From a virus, in the IMG/VR virus record IMGVR_UViG_3300008110_000220, positions 31,069 through 95,068 of that record: a DNA stretch of 64,000 nt; one strand, written 5' to 3'. The translations under genes and the position numbers were made by a program. Each line of letters opens with the position of its first letter. Position 1 is the first letter of the stretch. The notes beneath the pieces were generated by a model. The model worked only from the letters and a program-made list of their open reading frames with translations. It did not search any database and had not been told where the DNA came from. This document shows positions 50,153 to 60,569 of the stretch, piece after piece.

Positions 50153-53100
50153 ATGCCTTTAAACAAACTGGAAAATTTCATAAAGAATACTGAAGGGCGT
50201 ATTCTCTATGTTAACCCAAGTGACCTTGATGCTACCGATTCTATCGAGAATCAAGGTAATTCGTTAACAAAACCTTTCAAAACGATTCAGAGAGCACTGC
50301 TAGAGGCAGCGAGATTCTCATATTTGAGGGGAAGTGATAATGATATTGTAGAGAAAACTACAATTCTTTTATTTCCTGGCGAACACGTCATTGATAATAG
50401 ACCTGGATATGCTATTAAAGATGTAAGTGGAACTGCTACTGCCGTATCTCCAGCTGGTTCAGAGACCGTAGCATCTACAGAATTAACTCTTACATCATCT
50501 TCAGTATTTGATCTAACGCAGCAAGAAAATATTCTTTATAAGTTTAATAGTATTCATGGTGGTGTTGTTGTACCTAGAGGTACTTCAATTGTTGGTTTAG
50601 ACCTTAGAAAGACTAAGATTCGTCCTAAGTATGTACCAAACCCAACTGATACTAATGTAGCAGGTTCTTCTATTTTCAGAATCACAGGTGCTTGTTACTT
50701 CTGGCAGTTTTCTATCTTTGATGGTGACCAGAGTGGTCTAGTATATACTGATGCATCAAACTTTGGTTCTGGTAATCAGTCAAAACCAACATTCTCTCAC
50801 CACAAACTAACTTGTTTTGAGTATGCTGATGGTGTGAATATCCCTACTGGATATTCCATTACAGACCTCGACATGTATTATAGCAAGCTTTCGAATGCAT
50901 TTAATTCGGAAACTGGCAGAAATATTGACCAGAAGTGGCCAGCTGAACCACTAGGTTTTGCTAAGAAGCGTTCTGAGTGGGAAATTGTTGGCGCATTTGC
51001 TGCTGACCCAGTTAATATCTCTACCATTATTTCTGGAGATAGTTTCACTCCTGGTAGTGTTATTACAGTTACTACATCTACAGCACATGGTCTTACAACT
51101 GGTACACCTATCAAAGTTAAAGGTGTAAGTGTTGATGACTATAATGTATCAACCACAGTTCAAAGTGTAAGCAGCGAAACTCAGTTTACTTATCTACTAC
51201 CATTTGTAAGAAACAATCTTCCTGCTTCTCCTAGTGCTTCTGGAGCAACAGTTACTATCGAGACTGATACTGTTGGTGGTGCTTCTCCATATATCTTTAA
51301 CTGTTCCTTGCGTTCAGTTTATGGTATGAACGGTCTTCATGCCGATGGTGCTAAGGCATCTGGTTTCCGTTCGATGGTTGTTGCTCAGTTTACTGCTGTT
51401 TCTCTACAGAAAGACGACAGAGCATTTGTTAAGTATAATGAGTCTTCTAGAGCGTATGAAGGTATTACGGTTTCTAAAGTAACTGGTGCATCACTTTCAA
51501 GTGAATCTTCATCTACAGATTCTAATAAAGTTTATCACCTAGACTCTGATGCTCTCTATAGAACTGGATGGGAATCTAGTCATATTAAAGGTTCGAACGA
51601 TGCCTTTATTCAGGTCGTCTCTGTATTTGCTATTGGTTTTTCATATCACTTTGATGGTAGAACTGGTGCTGACTTCAGTATCACAAACTCTAACTCAAAC
51701 TTTGGTCAGTTCTCACTGAACGCAGAAGGATTTAAGGCAGAAGCATTTGCGAAGGACAATAAAGCATTTATTACTTCTGTTATTACACCAAAAGCAATTG
51801 TAGCGACAGAAGAGAGTATTGACTGGGTACAACTAGATGTTGGTTTAACAACTTCTGTTGGTATTTCAAGCCATCTATATCTTTATGGTTACAATGATAA
51901 GAACATTGCTCCACCAGTTCTTGTTCAAGGTTATAGAGTTGGTGCTAAACTGAACGATCAACTATCGTTCGTTGGATCTGGAACTACCTACAGTGCAAAT
52001 ATCCTAATGGTTGATAATGCCATTAGCACATCTGGTATTACCTCTGCTCTAGGAACATCTAGTTCATTTAAACAATACTCTGTAAGTAGCGTTTCATCTA
52101 GCGTTCTGACTATTGGAACACATAACTTACTAACTGGTGAAAAGATTCTACTCATCAGTGATAGTGGAGACCTACCAGAGAATATTAATCCACACACCAT
52201 TTATTATGTTATTAAAGAGTCTTCAACTCAAATTAAGATAGCATCTTCAGCAACGAATGCTGAGAATAGTGCATTCATTACACTATATGGTGGAACGAAT
52301 ATTAAAGTTATTAGTAGAGTAAGTGATAAGGCTGCTGGTGAAATTGGTTCACCTATTCAGTTTGATGCTGCAAATAACAATTGGTTTATTCATTCATCCC
52401 ATAATAATGCTATCTACACAGCATTTAATACTCTAGGAACTGGAACTCTTGGTTCTGCATCAAATCCATCATTCTTTAATAGAACAGAAGATCCAAGAAG
52501 TCTTGATGAGAAACTCTATAAGTTTAGAGTTGTAGTTCCAAAAGAGTTTGATAATGCAAAGGATCCAGAAGAAGGATTTGTTATTCAGGAGTCCAGCACT
52601 ACTGGAGCAAGATCTAACGCTGACTTTACTGCTACTGGAATTACAACATCTGACTATGATTATAACAGAAACCCAAGATTCATCAGCACCTGCTCAACGA
52701 GTTCTTCTACAGTTACTGTTATTACAGAACTACCACATAATGTAAGAGTTGGTGAGAAGATTATCATCAGAAATGTAACCAGCACTGGAAACACTGCTGG
52801 AACTGTTAATAAGGGATATAATGGAGTATTTACTGTTGCTTCTGTAGTTGATGATAAGACATTTACTCACTCAACAGCAGATGTTTATGGTATAACTCAT
52901 TCTACTGGTTCATTTACAAATGATACAAGCAGTAGAACAACTGCTCTTCCAAGATTAGAAAGAAATGATTGGAATGAGAACTTCTATGTTTATAGAAACG
53001 AGGTCATCTCTCCATATATTAAGGATGTTCAAGATGGTGTTTATCACTTGTATGTGTTAAATGCTGGTAATACTGTTGAAACTGAATTCACTGGACATTC

Positions 53101-55402
53101 CTATAGTCAAAATGTTAAAGATCTATATCCACAGTTGGATAGAGATAATATCAGTGATAATCCAAACTCAAGTAAAACATACGCTAAGAGATCTCCTATT
53201 GGCGATGTTGTAACTGATGATCTTAAGAAGAGTCTTACAAGAGAAACTGTTGATATTTTACTCCCAGCTCTTGGTATTGGTCTTCCTATCACTGGAGTTA
53301 CAACTTCATTCCCAAGTGCAACTGTTGGAGTTGCAACTTTAACATTCGCTAGAGAGCATGGTTTTAATGGAATTGTAACTTATAGTTCCTTTACTGGTGG
53401 TAGTGGATATACCAATGGAACTTACTATAATGTAAAACTCTTTAATAATGGAACATCAACTTGGGATGGCGCTACCGCCACTGTAACAGTTGCTGGTAAT
53501 GCTGTATCCTCTGTAGATATTACTGTTGGTGGTTCTGGTTATACAAATGGCGAAGAACTAGACTTTGATACTGGAAGAATTGGTGGTGGAGTAGGCGCTG
53601 GTTTAACTGTAACAACTGCTGGTATTTCAACAGTTATTGGTAATACCGTTCAAATCACAGGTATTGGAACAACTGCTGGTGGATACTATCGTATTACTGG
53701 TGTTCCTGCTAAAAATCAAGTTGCTATTGCTATTACTGATAAGGATCCAAGAATTGTTCAAGGGCAATATCTACTGAACATTGCACCTGAACTAACTGTT
53801 TCTTCTTCAGCATTTACTTCAGCAACTGGTATTACCACCTTTACAATGTCTGAACCTCATGGTTTTGTGGTTGGTAATAGACTCACCGTTAAGAACTCTA
53901 CAGATCAAAACTTAGGCGACTATCTAGTTACTGGTATCACAACCACAACAGTTAGTGCTAAGACGAGTGCATCACTTACTTCTCCTAAGTATCTGTTGAA
54001 GCATGGTCTATCTTCCAATGATAAGACCTCTGATGTTGATGGTGAGAATCTTGGAGCAAGAGGATTCTTCTTCTACGGAAACGAGACTGCTATTCTTCAG
54101 TCTAATATCTCCAATCAGACTACACTTCATATTAAAACTACAAACTCTGGTATTTCAACTACCAATAGATTTGAACTTGGTTCATATATCCAAGTTGATG
54201 ATGAGATTATGAGAGTTGTAACCAGCACTCTTGCTGGTTCTGGTAACAATGAAGTCAGTGTTATTCGTGGTGCTTTAGGAACTCTGAAGCAAAACCATTC
54301 TGGTGGTGCTCTTATTAAGAAGATCACACCTAAGGCTATTGAGTTCCGTAGACCTTCATACTTACGTGCTTCTGGACATACATTTGAATATCTTGGTTAT
54401 GGTCCAGGTAACTATTCAACTGCACTTCCACAAGTTCAGGTCAAGAGTCTGAGTGATAAGGAAGACTACCTCGCACAAGCACAAGAGAAGAACTGCGGTA
54501 TCGTTGTTTATACTGGTATGAACAGCGTTGGCGACTTCTTCATTGGTAATAAGAAGATTAACTCTGCTACTGGTCAAGAAGAAGTATTTGATATTCCAGT
54601 ACCAACAATAACTGGTGAAGATCCTTCTAGTTTGAGTGTTGTATTTGATGAAGTTATTGTTAAGCAAAGACTTCTAGTTGAAGGTGGAAACTCTGGTACT
54701 GTTCTGTCTCAGTTTGATGGTCCAGTTAAGTTCAACAAAGAAGTTAAAATTAATGATACAACTACTATTTCTGCACCACTAAAAGTAACTGATACTACAC
54801 AGTCAACTGATTTCAGTACTGGTGCAGTCACAGTTAGTGGTGGTGTTGGTATTGCGAAGAACTTGAATGTTGGTGGAAATGCTAATGTAACTGGAAACCT
54901 AACCGTAAGTGGAAATCTAGTTATTGATTCTTCATCTACTCTAGTTTCTTCCGCTGGTAGTTTTGGTAACATTAAAATTGCCGTTACTGATGACAATACT
55001 ATTGATACTCAGTCTGGAAATCTAAAACTCAATGCAAATGGTGGAAGCACTCTTGTTGCAATCCAAACTAATACAACAATCACTGGTATCTTGAGCGTAA
55101 CTGATGATATTACTGCTTTCTGGTCTTCTGACGAAAGATTGAAGGATAACATCACTAGAATTGATAATCCACTAGAAAAGGTTCTATCAATCAGTGGTAA
55201 CACATTTGATTGGAATGAAAAGTCCAACAAGACTGGTCATGATGTTGGTCTTATCGCTCAAGAAATTGAGAAGATTCTACCAGAGGCAGTCACAACTAGA
55301 GATAATGGTTACCTTGCGGTTGACTACCATAAGATTGTTCCTCTACTGGTTGAGGCTATTAAAGAACTTTCTAGAAAGGTTGACGACCAGAATCATAAAT
55401 AA
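50153..55402 (+). CDS. Long tail fibre with beta-helix and S74 chaperone
   Basis: The 1749-residue protein starts with a pectin-lyase-like region (RILYVNPSDLDATDSIENQG, SLTKPFKTIQRALLEAARFS, ILLFPGEHVIDN), continues with many beta-rich domains (GHTFEYLGYGPGNYSTALPQ near residue 1405) and ends in an S74 chaperone: SDERLKDNITRIDNPLEKV near 1658 with the Ser-Asp autocleavage pair, GHDVGLIAQEIEKILPEAV and a terminal coiled coil. It is probably the main long fibre, self-cleaved after folding. Confidence 0.85.
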   Translation: MPLNKLENFIKNTEGRILYVNPSDLDATDSIENQGNSLTKPFKTIQRALLEAARFSYLRGSDNDIVEKTTILLFPGEHVIDNRPGYAIKDVSGTATAVSPAGSETVASTELTLTSSSVFDLTQQENILYKFNSIHGGVVVPRGTSIVGLDLRKTKIRPKYVPNPTDTNVAGSSIFRITGACYFWQFSIFDGDQSGLVYTDASNFGSGNQSKPTFSHHKLTCFEYADGVNIPTGYSITDLDMYYSKLSNAFNSETGRNIDQKWPAEPLGFAKKRSEWEIVGAFAADPVNISTIISGDSFTPGSVITVTTSTAHGLTTGTPIKVKGVSVDDYNVSTTVQSVSSETQFTYLLPFVRNNLPASPSASGATVTIETDTVGGASPYIFNCSLRSVYGMNGLHADGAKASGFRSMVVAQFTAVSLQKDDRAFVKYNESSRAYEGITVSKVTGASLSSESSSTDSNKVYHLDSDALYRTGWESSHIKGSNDAFIQVVSVFAIGFSYHFDGRTGADFSITNSNSNFGQFSLNAEGFKAEAFAKDNKAFITSVITPKAIVATEESIDWVQLDVGLTTSVGISSHLYLYGYNDKNIAPPVLVQGYRVGAKLNDQLSFVGSGTTYSANILMVDNAISTSGITSALGTSSSFKQYSVSSVSSSVLTIGTHNLLTGEKILLISDSGDLPENINPHTIYYVIKESSTQIKIASSATNAENSAFITLYGGTNIKVISRVSDKAAGEIGSPIQFDAANNNWFIHSSHNNAIYTAFNTLGTGTLGSASNPSFFNRTEDPRSLDEKLYKFRVVVPKEFDNAKDPEEGFVIQESSTTGARSNADFTATGITTSDYDYNRNPRFISTCSTSSSTVTVITELPHNVRVGEKIIIRNVTSTGNTAGTVNKGYNGVFTVASVVDDKTFTHSTADVYGITHSTGSFTNDTSSRTTALPRLERNDWNENFYVYRNEVISPYIKDVQDGVYHLYVLNAGNTVETEFTGHSYSQNVKDLYPQLDRDNISDNPNSSKTYAKRSPIGDVVTDDLKKSLTRETVDILLPALGIGLPITGVTTSFPSATVGVATLTFAREHGFNGIVTYSSFTGGSGYTNGTYYNVKLFNNGTSTWDGATATVTVAGNAVSSVDITVGGSGYTNGEELDFDTGRIGGGVGAGLTVTTAGISTVIGNTVQITGIGTTAGGYYRITGVPAKNQVAIAITDKDPRIVQGQYLLNIAPELTVSSSAFTSATGITTFTMSEPHGFVVGNRLTVKNSTDQNLGDYLVTGITTTTVSAKTSASLTSPKYLLKHGLSSNDKTSDVDGENLGARGFFFYGNETAILQSNISNQTTLHIKTTNSGISTTNRFELGSYIQVDDEIMRVVTSTLAGSGNNEVSVIRGALGTLKQNHSGGALIKKITPKAIEFRRPSYLRASGHTFEYLGYGPGNYSTALPQVQVKSLSDKEDYLAQAQEKNCGIVVYTGMNSVGDFFIGNKKINSATGQEEVFDIPVPTITGEDPSSLSVVFDEVIVKQRLLVEGGNSGTVLSQFDGPVKFNKEVKINDTTTISAPLKVTDTTQSTDFSTGAVTVSGGVGIAKNLNVGGNANVTGNLTVSGNLVIDSSSTLVSSAGSFGNIKIAVTDDNTIDTQSGNLKLNANGGSTLVAIQTNTTITGILSVTDDITAFWSSDERLKDNITRIDNPLEKVLSISGNTFDWNEKSNKTGHDVGLIAQEIEKILPEAVTTRDNGYLAVDYHKIVPLLVEAIKELSRKVDDQNHK
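55394..55401 (+). promoter_or_regulatory. Late promoter
   Basis: CATAAATA overlapping the stop of the long fibre gene, 18 bp before the next ATG. Confidence 0.6.
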
Positions 55403-55419
55403 CTTAAAAACCGTCTAAG

Positions 55420-57069
55420 ATGGCAGATTATAGAAAGTCGTTTAATTTTCGTAATGGCGTCCAGGTTGATTATGATAACTTAGTTGTAAATTCAAACGGT
55501 TTGGTTGGAATCGGCACCACGATTCCAACTGAAGTTTTGGACGTAAGAGGAACTGCCAAAGTTGTTGGACTAGCAACAGCAGACCAACTTCATAGTAAAA
55601 CATTAAATGTAAGTGGTGTTACAACTTTAACCTCCGCTTCTATTGGTAACCTATCAATCAGTTCTAGCGGTATTGTTACGGCAGTATCTGGTGTAGTTTC
55701 ATTTTATGGTGATGGTTCAACTCTAAGTAACCTTCCAACGTCACAGTGGGTTGATGTTGATGTTGGTTTAGGATTTACTAGCATTTACGCTGCTGGAAAT
55801 GTTGGCGTAGCAACAACAGATCCAAGATATGTATTTCAAATTGGAGGTAATCCAAATACGCAAAATGGTATTGGTATTAACTCAACTGGAAGTATTAAGG
55901 CAACTGGTATCATAACAGCATCTGACTTCTATGGGACTTTCAGAGGTGGTTTAGTTGGTGATGTTTATTCTACTGGAGTTTCAACATTCACATCACTAAA
56001 AGTAGGTACAGTTACTGTTGATAGTGGTATCGTTACTGCAACAACATTTGTTGGCGATTTAACTGGAAATGTCGTTGGTATTGCTACAACCGCAAGAGGA
56101 CTAATTGGAACTCCAAATATTACTGTTGGAGTAGTAACTGCATCTAAACTTGTAGTAGATTCTATTGAAGTTACAGCAACACCATCTGGTATCACTACTG
56201 TTACCAAACTATTGCACGTTGGAACTGGTGGAACTTCTTTTGCAGCACTAGACTCTGGAAGAATTGGAGTAGGAACAGCAGAACCAACATCAGACTTCCA
56301 AATTAGAAAGTCAAATGCTACATTACTTGAGGTTATCTCTACTGATAGTCAATCTAGAATTAGTATTGGTCAGTCTATAGGTATTGGGAACAGCAATGCT
56401 ATTTTAAGATTTGGTAACTTAAGCAAGACTCTAGAGTTAATCAACAATGATACCGGAGATATTAGAACTGTACTCCACAATGGTACTGGTGCTGGTAGCA
56501 CTGGAAACTTTAAGTGGATTTATGGTCAGACTAACTCCGAAAGAATGACCCTAACATGGGATGGTAATCTTGGTATTAACCAGACGATTCCAACCCATAA
56601 GTTACATGTTGTTGGTACATCAACAGTTACGGGCAATGCCTGGTTTGGTGGTAACTTAACTGTTGCTGGTTCTATTAGTGGAACTTTAAATCTAGATCCT
56701 ATTATAACATCAAACATCTACACCACTTCTGGAGTTAGTACTATCAGTACACTGAAGGTAACTGGAAGTGCAAACTTTAATGGTTCTAGTTTTGTTGGAT
56801 TAGGAACTAATGTTGGTGTTGGAACTGACTCTGGATTCCAAGATACTGGTTTAACTGTAAATAATGGTATTCGTGCAAATACATTAACATTGACGGATGG
56901 AATGAACGTTGCTAGTGGATATGTTACATCATTCTCAGTTCGTTCTACTAGTGGATTTATTAGTAGTGGTGTTGGAACTGAGTTTGTTCAGATAACCTAT
57001 GGAACATCACCAAGCAGAGTTATATTTACTGTACCAGGTGTTGGTTCAACTTCACTTCGATTATTCTAA
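55420..57069 (+). CDS. Fibre protein with GIGTTxPTEVLDV repeats
   Basis: The 549-residue protein has NGLVGIGTTIPTEVLDVRGT near its N-terminus, a motif repeated as GVGTAEPTSDFQIRK and GINQTIPTHKLHVVG, typical of tail fibre triple-beta-helix segments. It lacks an S74 domain; its C-terminus (SVRSTSGFISSGVGTEFVQI) is a beta-rich tip. It forms a cassette with the adhesin starting in its stop codon. Confidence 0.75.
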   Translation: MADYRKSFNFRNGVQVDYDNLVVNSNGLVGIGTTIPTEVLDVRGTAKVVGLATADQLHSKTLNVSGVTTLTSASIGNLSISSSGIVTAVSGVVSFYGDGSTLSNLPTSQWVDVDVGLGFTSIYAAGNVGVATTDPRYVFQIGGNPNTQNGIGINSTGSIKATGIITASDFYGTFRGGLVGDVYSTGVSTFTSLKVGTVTVDSGIVTATTFVGDLTGNVVGIATTARGLIGTPNITVGVVTASKLVVDSIEVTATPSGITTVTKLLHVGTGGTSFAALDSGRIGVGTAEPTSDFQIRKSNATLLEVISTDSQSRISIGQSIGIGNSNAILRFGNLSKTLELINNDTGDIRTVLHNGTGAGSTGNFKWIYGQTNSERMTLTWDGNLGINQTIPTHKLHVVGTSTVTGNAWFGGNLTVAGSISGTLNLDPIITSNIYTTSGVSTISTLKVTGSANFNGSSFVGLGTNVGVGTDSGFQDTGLTVNNGIRANTLTLTDGMNVASGYVTSFSVRSTSGFISSGVGTEFVQITYGTSPSRVIFTVPGVGSTSLRLF

Positions 57070-58247
57070 TGTCTTTAACAAGAACGACAACAAGTGAAAC
57101 AGGTCCTTTTTATGCTTCTGGATCTATATCTTTTAGTTCCCTAAGAACTAACTTTAAGAGGACATCATCAGGAAACATAAAAGCATCTGAACTTAGAAGA
57201 AATACGAATGTTAATACAGCAGAACCAATAGTTCCAGATTGTACTGAAAATAGAACTTCTGGACCCTTGAGTGGTGGAATATCAACATCAAGTAACTTAA
57301 AATTATCCCAGTTTAGAAATTCTATAAAATATTATGATTTAACACAAGGATCTGACACAGATTTAAACTTAAATATTGCAGCATCCTCACTCTGGAATTC
57401 AAACTTACAATATAATATTGAAAAAAGAGTTTATTTATCTGGAACCAGTGGGTCAACAACTACATCAACACCAGCAGCAAGTCTAAATGCTACTGCCGTT
57501 TATAATGTATTACTTCTTATCACTGGAGTAATACTTGGTGATGGAGGATCTGCAGGAACAGAAACGATAAATGGTGGAGATGGTGGTGATGCTCTCTATA
57601 TCAACACAAATAGTACCGGAACAGTTACTGTAAGGACTTCTGGTGCCTCTGCACAAGTCTACGGCGGCGGCGGTGGCGGCGGAGGTGGTGGAGATGGTGG
57701 AACAGGTGGTGGAGGTCAATATACTGTCAGTTATACAGAACGAGTAGGAACTGGATATAGTAGAGGTGGTCCTGGTAATTGTGGTTGCCCCGGTGGACAG
57801 TATTGTAGCGGCAGACAAGGTAATGGAGATAACTGCTGTGGTGGAGCATTAGGAACCCCTGGAGAATGTTTCTGCTGTTTCTATGATAGAACAGTATCTT
57901 ATACTGTTAATACAGACGGTGGTGCTGGCGGTGATGGCGCAGATGGCGGATTGGGTCAAGGTTACCTACAGTCCAGAACATTTGGTGGAACTGGTGTAGG
58001 TGGTTCTGCTGGTGGAACTAATGCAGGAGCTGGTGGAAAAGGTGGAGATGGTGGAGATGGTGGAACTTGGGGACAAAATGGTGAAAATGGTGATACTGGA
58101 AATACTGGTGTTAACGGAAACCGCACAAATGGATTGGCAGGTGCTTCAGGTACATTAGGAGGAACGGCAGGTAGAGCAGTAGCAGGTTCTGGATATACTA
58201 TTGATACTGCTAATGGAGTTGACTCTGCATACCTTGGTCTGAAGTAA
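57069..58247 (+). CDS. Glycine-rich, Cys-rich putative tip adhesin
   Basis: The 392-residue protein has an N-terminal part with SISFSSLRTNFKRTSSGNIK, then a beta-rich stretch, and Gly-rich segments (GGGGGGGGGGDGGTGGGG; GGAGGDGADGGLGQG; GGTNAGAGGKGGDGGDGG) framing a Cys-rich insert with about ten Cys (CGCPGGQYC, CCGG, CFCCF). The layout matches the adhesin at 40608 although the Cys inserts differ. Likely the distal receptor-binding part of the 55420 fibre. Confidence 0.65.
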   Translation: MSLTRTTTSETGPFYASGSISFSSLRTNFKRTSSGNIKASELRRNTNVNTAEPIVPDCTENRTSGPLSGGISTSSNLKLSQFRNSIKYYDLTQGSDTDLNLNIAASSLWNSNLQYNIEKRVYLSGTSGSTTTSTPAASLNATAVYNVLLLITGVILGDGGSAGTETINGGDGGDALYINTNSTGTVTVRTSGASAQVYGGGGGGGGGGDGGTGGGGQYTVSYTERVGTGYSRGGPGNCGCPGGQYCSGRQGNGDNCCGGALGTPGECFCCFYDRTVSYTVNTDGGAGGDGADGGLGQGYLQSRTFGGTGVGGSAGGTNAGAGGKGGDGGDGGTWGQNGENGDTGNTGVNGNRTNGLAGASGTLGGTAGRAVAGSGYTIDTANGVDSAYLGLK

Positions 58248-58274
58248 GATACATAAACTAGATGATGGTTTGTA

Positions 58275-58640
58275 ATGGAAAACGAGTATCCTTCTTTATC
58301 ACAACAAGGTAAGAACTTAGCTTCTTTTGCTCTACAGATAGCAAGAAAAGCATTTGCTGAAGGTACAGCATCTGTTGCCGTGTCTGAAGGTATCCAGAGA
58401 GCAAGAATAAACACCTGTAGGGCTTGTCCTGCCTATGATGATATTCAACACAGATGTAAAGAATGTGGTTGCTTTCTTGCTGCTAAAGTAAAGTTCTCTG
58501 CTGCTTCTTGTCCCTTAGGTAAATGGGAAGAATCAGATAGAAAATGGGCAGAGGATGAATATGAAACTATTGTTGATAGTTTTGATGAGGAAACTAAGCA
58601 TGAGTTGAGTCATATTAGTGACTGGAAAGAAAACACTTGA
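58275..58640 (+). CDS. Zinc-ribbon protein (DUF6171-like)
   Basis: The 121-residue product has a helical N-terminus and then CRACPAYDDIQHRCKECGCF and CPLGKW, a four- to six-Cys metal site shared with the small protein at 42041. It ends acidic. Function unknown; position after fibre genes mirrors that of the 42041 paralogue. Confidence 0.7.
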   Translation: MENEYPSLSQQGKNLASFALQIARKAFAEGTASVAVSEGIQRARINTCRACPAYDDIQHRCKECGCFLAAKVKFSAASCPLGKWEESDRKWAEDEYETIVDSFDEETKHELSHISDWKENT

Positions 58641-58665
58641 CGAACTCATAAAAACCCTGTAGACT
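58637..58665 (+). promoter_or_regulatory. Sigma70-like promoter of helicase gene
   Basis: TTGACG (58637-58642), 17 nt, TAGACT (58660-58665). The RNA would begin at TGTCCC (58671-58676), which pairs with GGGACA (58706-58711) just before an ATG at 58715. A second TATAAT is at 58757-58762. Confidence 0.55.
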
Positions 58666-58786
58666 ACCTTTGTCCCGGTTGAAGATGAGAGTATGAGCTC
58701 TTAAAGGGACAGTTATGAAACTGGCACAGGGTTCATCGGTAGAGTCCCCTCCGTGCTATAATAAGTCTATCGTCGATGAGGAAGTG

Positions 58787-59956
58787 ATGCAACTCCGTCC
58801 CCACCAGCAGGATGCTACTGACGCTATGCTGGCGTTTGAGAAGGGTCAAATCATCGTTCCTACGGGCGGTGGTAAGACTATGTGCATGATCAAGGATTCT
58901 CTTGATTATCTGAATGCTTATGATGCTGGAGTCATTGTTGTAGTTGCTCCTCGTATCCTGCTTGCCGAGCAACTCTCTGCTGAGTTTCTTGAATTTCACA
59001 CTGATGTTGCTGTGATGCACGTTCATAGTGGTGAGACTCATCACTTCAGCAGCACTCGCCCTGCTATTATTCACAACTGGTCTAAGCAAGCATATCGCAA
59101 GCAACTGATCTTCACTACCTATCACTCTCTGCCCCGTCTTCAAGAGGCGGACATCAACGTTGACTGCATTTACTTTGATGAAGCGCACAATTCCGTCCAA
59201 CGTAACTTTTTCCCTGCTACGGAGCACTTCTCTTCTACTGCTAACCGCTGCTATTTCTTCACTGCTACTCCTAAGCATTCTCTTACTGTTTCCAAGCCTG
59301 GGATGAATGATGTAGAAGTCTACGGTAAAGTCATCTGTAATGTTCCTGCTCCTAAGTTGGTTGAGGAAGGTTACATTCTTCCTCCTAAGGTTGTTGTGAA
59401 GCAACTTGAGATGGTTCAGGACAAACAGATGATTGCTGACCGTGACTCTCAGAATCTTCTGGATACTATTGACGACAATGATCTGGGTAAGATTCTGATC
59501 TGTGCTCGTTCTACCAAACAGATTATCAAACTGCTGAGTGAGTCTGACTTCCGTAAGGAGTTGACTGAGCGTGGTTATTCCTGCATGTATATCACTGCTA
59601 AGACTGGTGGTGTTATTGACGGTCAGAAAGTCAACCGTGAAGTATTCTTTGATACCCTGAATGCTTGGGGCAAAGATCCTTCCAAGAAGTTTGTGGTTCT
59701 TCACCACTCTATTCTGTCTGAAGGTATCAATGTCTCTGGACTTGAGGCAGTCCTGTTTATGCGTAACATGGACTACATTGGAATCTCTCAGTCTATCGGG
59801 CGTGTGATCCGTCTTGGAGGCGCTCAGAAGACCTTTGGACTCGTCTGTGTGCCTGTCTACGATAAGGTGGGCATCAGCACCGCCAAGAGCGTCCAAGCGG
59901 TCGTAGACACCGTTTTCCAACAGGGTTTGCCTGCTGTATCTGTTGTGCGTCGCTGA
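58787..59956 (+). CDS. uvsW: UvsW-like SF2 DNA helicase
   Basis: The 389-residue protein starts MQLRPHQQDATDAM and has motif I PTGGGKT (25-31), DEAH (131-134), FFTATPK (157-163) and the motif VI region ISQSIGRVIRLGG. UvsW-type helicases unwind branched DNA and R-loops and switch T4 from origin to recombination-dependent replication. ATG 58787 is preferred because GAGGAAG precedes it and a TATAAT lies upstream; ATG 58715 would add 24 residues of no recognisable similarity. Codon use is GC-rich, as in gp32. Confidence 0.85.
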   Translation: MQLRPHQQDATDAMLAFEKGQIIVPTGGGKTMCMIKDSLDYLNAYDAGVIVVVAPRILLAEQLSAEFLEFHTDVAVMHVHSGETHHFSSTRPAIIHNWSKQAYRKQLIFTTYHSLPRLQEADINVDCIYFDEAHNSVQRNFFPATEHFSSTANRCYFFTATPKHSLTVSKPGMNDVEVYGKVICNVPAPKLVEEGYILPPKVVVKQLEMVQDKQMIADRDSQNLLDTIDDNDLGKILICARSTKQIIKLLSESDFRKELTERGYSCMYITAKTGGVIDGQKVNREVFFDTLNAWGKDPSKKFVVLHHSILSEGINVSGLEAVLFMRNMDYIGISQSIGRVIRLGGAQKTFGLVCVPVYDKVGISTAKSVQAVVDTVFQQGLPAVSVVRR

Positions 59957-59971
59957 CTTTTCTGCTATAAT
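59943..59971 (+). promoter_or_regulatory. Sigma70-like promoter
   Basis: TTGTGC (59943-59948), 17 nt, TATAAT (59966-59971), overlapping the helicase end and preceding the small gene at 59995. Confidence 0.6.
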
Positions 59972-59994
59972 ACCAACACCGAAAGGAAACTACC

Positions 59995-60135
59995 ATGAAG
60001 TGCCGAGTTCAACTCTTTGTTGCTGGTCAAGTCTTCTATGAGGAAGTAATCTGTCGTGACTATCAAGAAGCACGAAAGGTAGCACTTGCCCGTAATCCTA
60101 ATGCTAAAGTTATTGGCGTTACCGCTGTATTCTAA
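59995..60135 (+). CDS. 46-residue small protein
   Basis: MKCRVQLFVAGQVFYEEVIC, then YQEARKVALARNPNAKVIGV: a compact beta-alpha-beta protein of a type common in cyanophages after the helicase gene. AAAGGA lies 8 nt before ATG. It ends in TAATG coupling to the next gene. Function unknown. Confidence 0.65.
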   Translation: MKCRVQLFVAGQVFYEEVICRDYQEARKVALARNPNAKVIGVTAVF

Positions 60136-60362
60136 TGGGTAAATTTCAAAAACCTTTCATCGATCGTCCTGGTATTCTTGACCCAAAGACAGGAGATCCT
60201 GAAGGTTATGTAACCAATGATGGAATGTGGGCAGCGGTTCCCATCATTGGTTCTAAAGGTTTTGCTATCATTAACAATGGTTCTGTTGTTCATGAAGCAC
60301 GAAACTATACTGCCGCCAAGAGCTACATTCTTAAGGAAATCAAAAAGTCCAAGAAGAAGTAG
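60135..60362 (+). CDS. 75-residue basic small protein
   Basis: The product (GKFQKPFIDRPGILDPKTGD, GMWAAVPIIGSKGFAIINNG) ends in a Lys-rich tail (KEIKKSKKK). Conserved-looking, unassigned. TAATG overlap upstream. Confidence 0.6.
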   Translation: MGKFQKPFIDRPGILDPKTGDPEGYVTNDGMWAAVPIIGSKGFAIINNGSVVHEARNYTAAKSYILKEIKKSKKK

Positions 60363-60389
60363 TTTAAATACTATAACTGAAAGCAACTC

Positions 60390-60569
60390 ATGAACAAAGA
60401 ACAAAAACGCAAGGATGCTCTTGGATTGTTTATTGAAAGTGTATTGAAACCAGACCATGAGTTGAGACAGTGTGCTCACAACCAAAAGTGTTACAATGAG
60501 TTACTTGAATGGAGACAAGAAGTTCTTGAGTATCTAAACTCCCGTAGAGGTGAGGAGTTTAGTACATGA
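60390..60569 (+). CDS. 59-residue helical small protein
   Basis: MNKEQKRKDALGLFIESVLK... with two Cys (RQCAHNQKCYNELLEW), largely helical. ATGA overlap with the next gene. Unassigned. Confidence 0.55.
   Translation: MNKEQKRKDALGLFIESVLKPDHELRQCAHNQKCYNELLEWRQEVLEYLNSRRGEEFST

Noticed and set aside
58733-59920. A 395-codon antisense ORF opposite the helicase gene
   Set aside because: Opposite a well-conserved SF2 helicase with GC-rich codons, which often leaves the antisense frame open; no family similarity.
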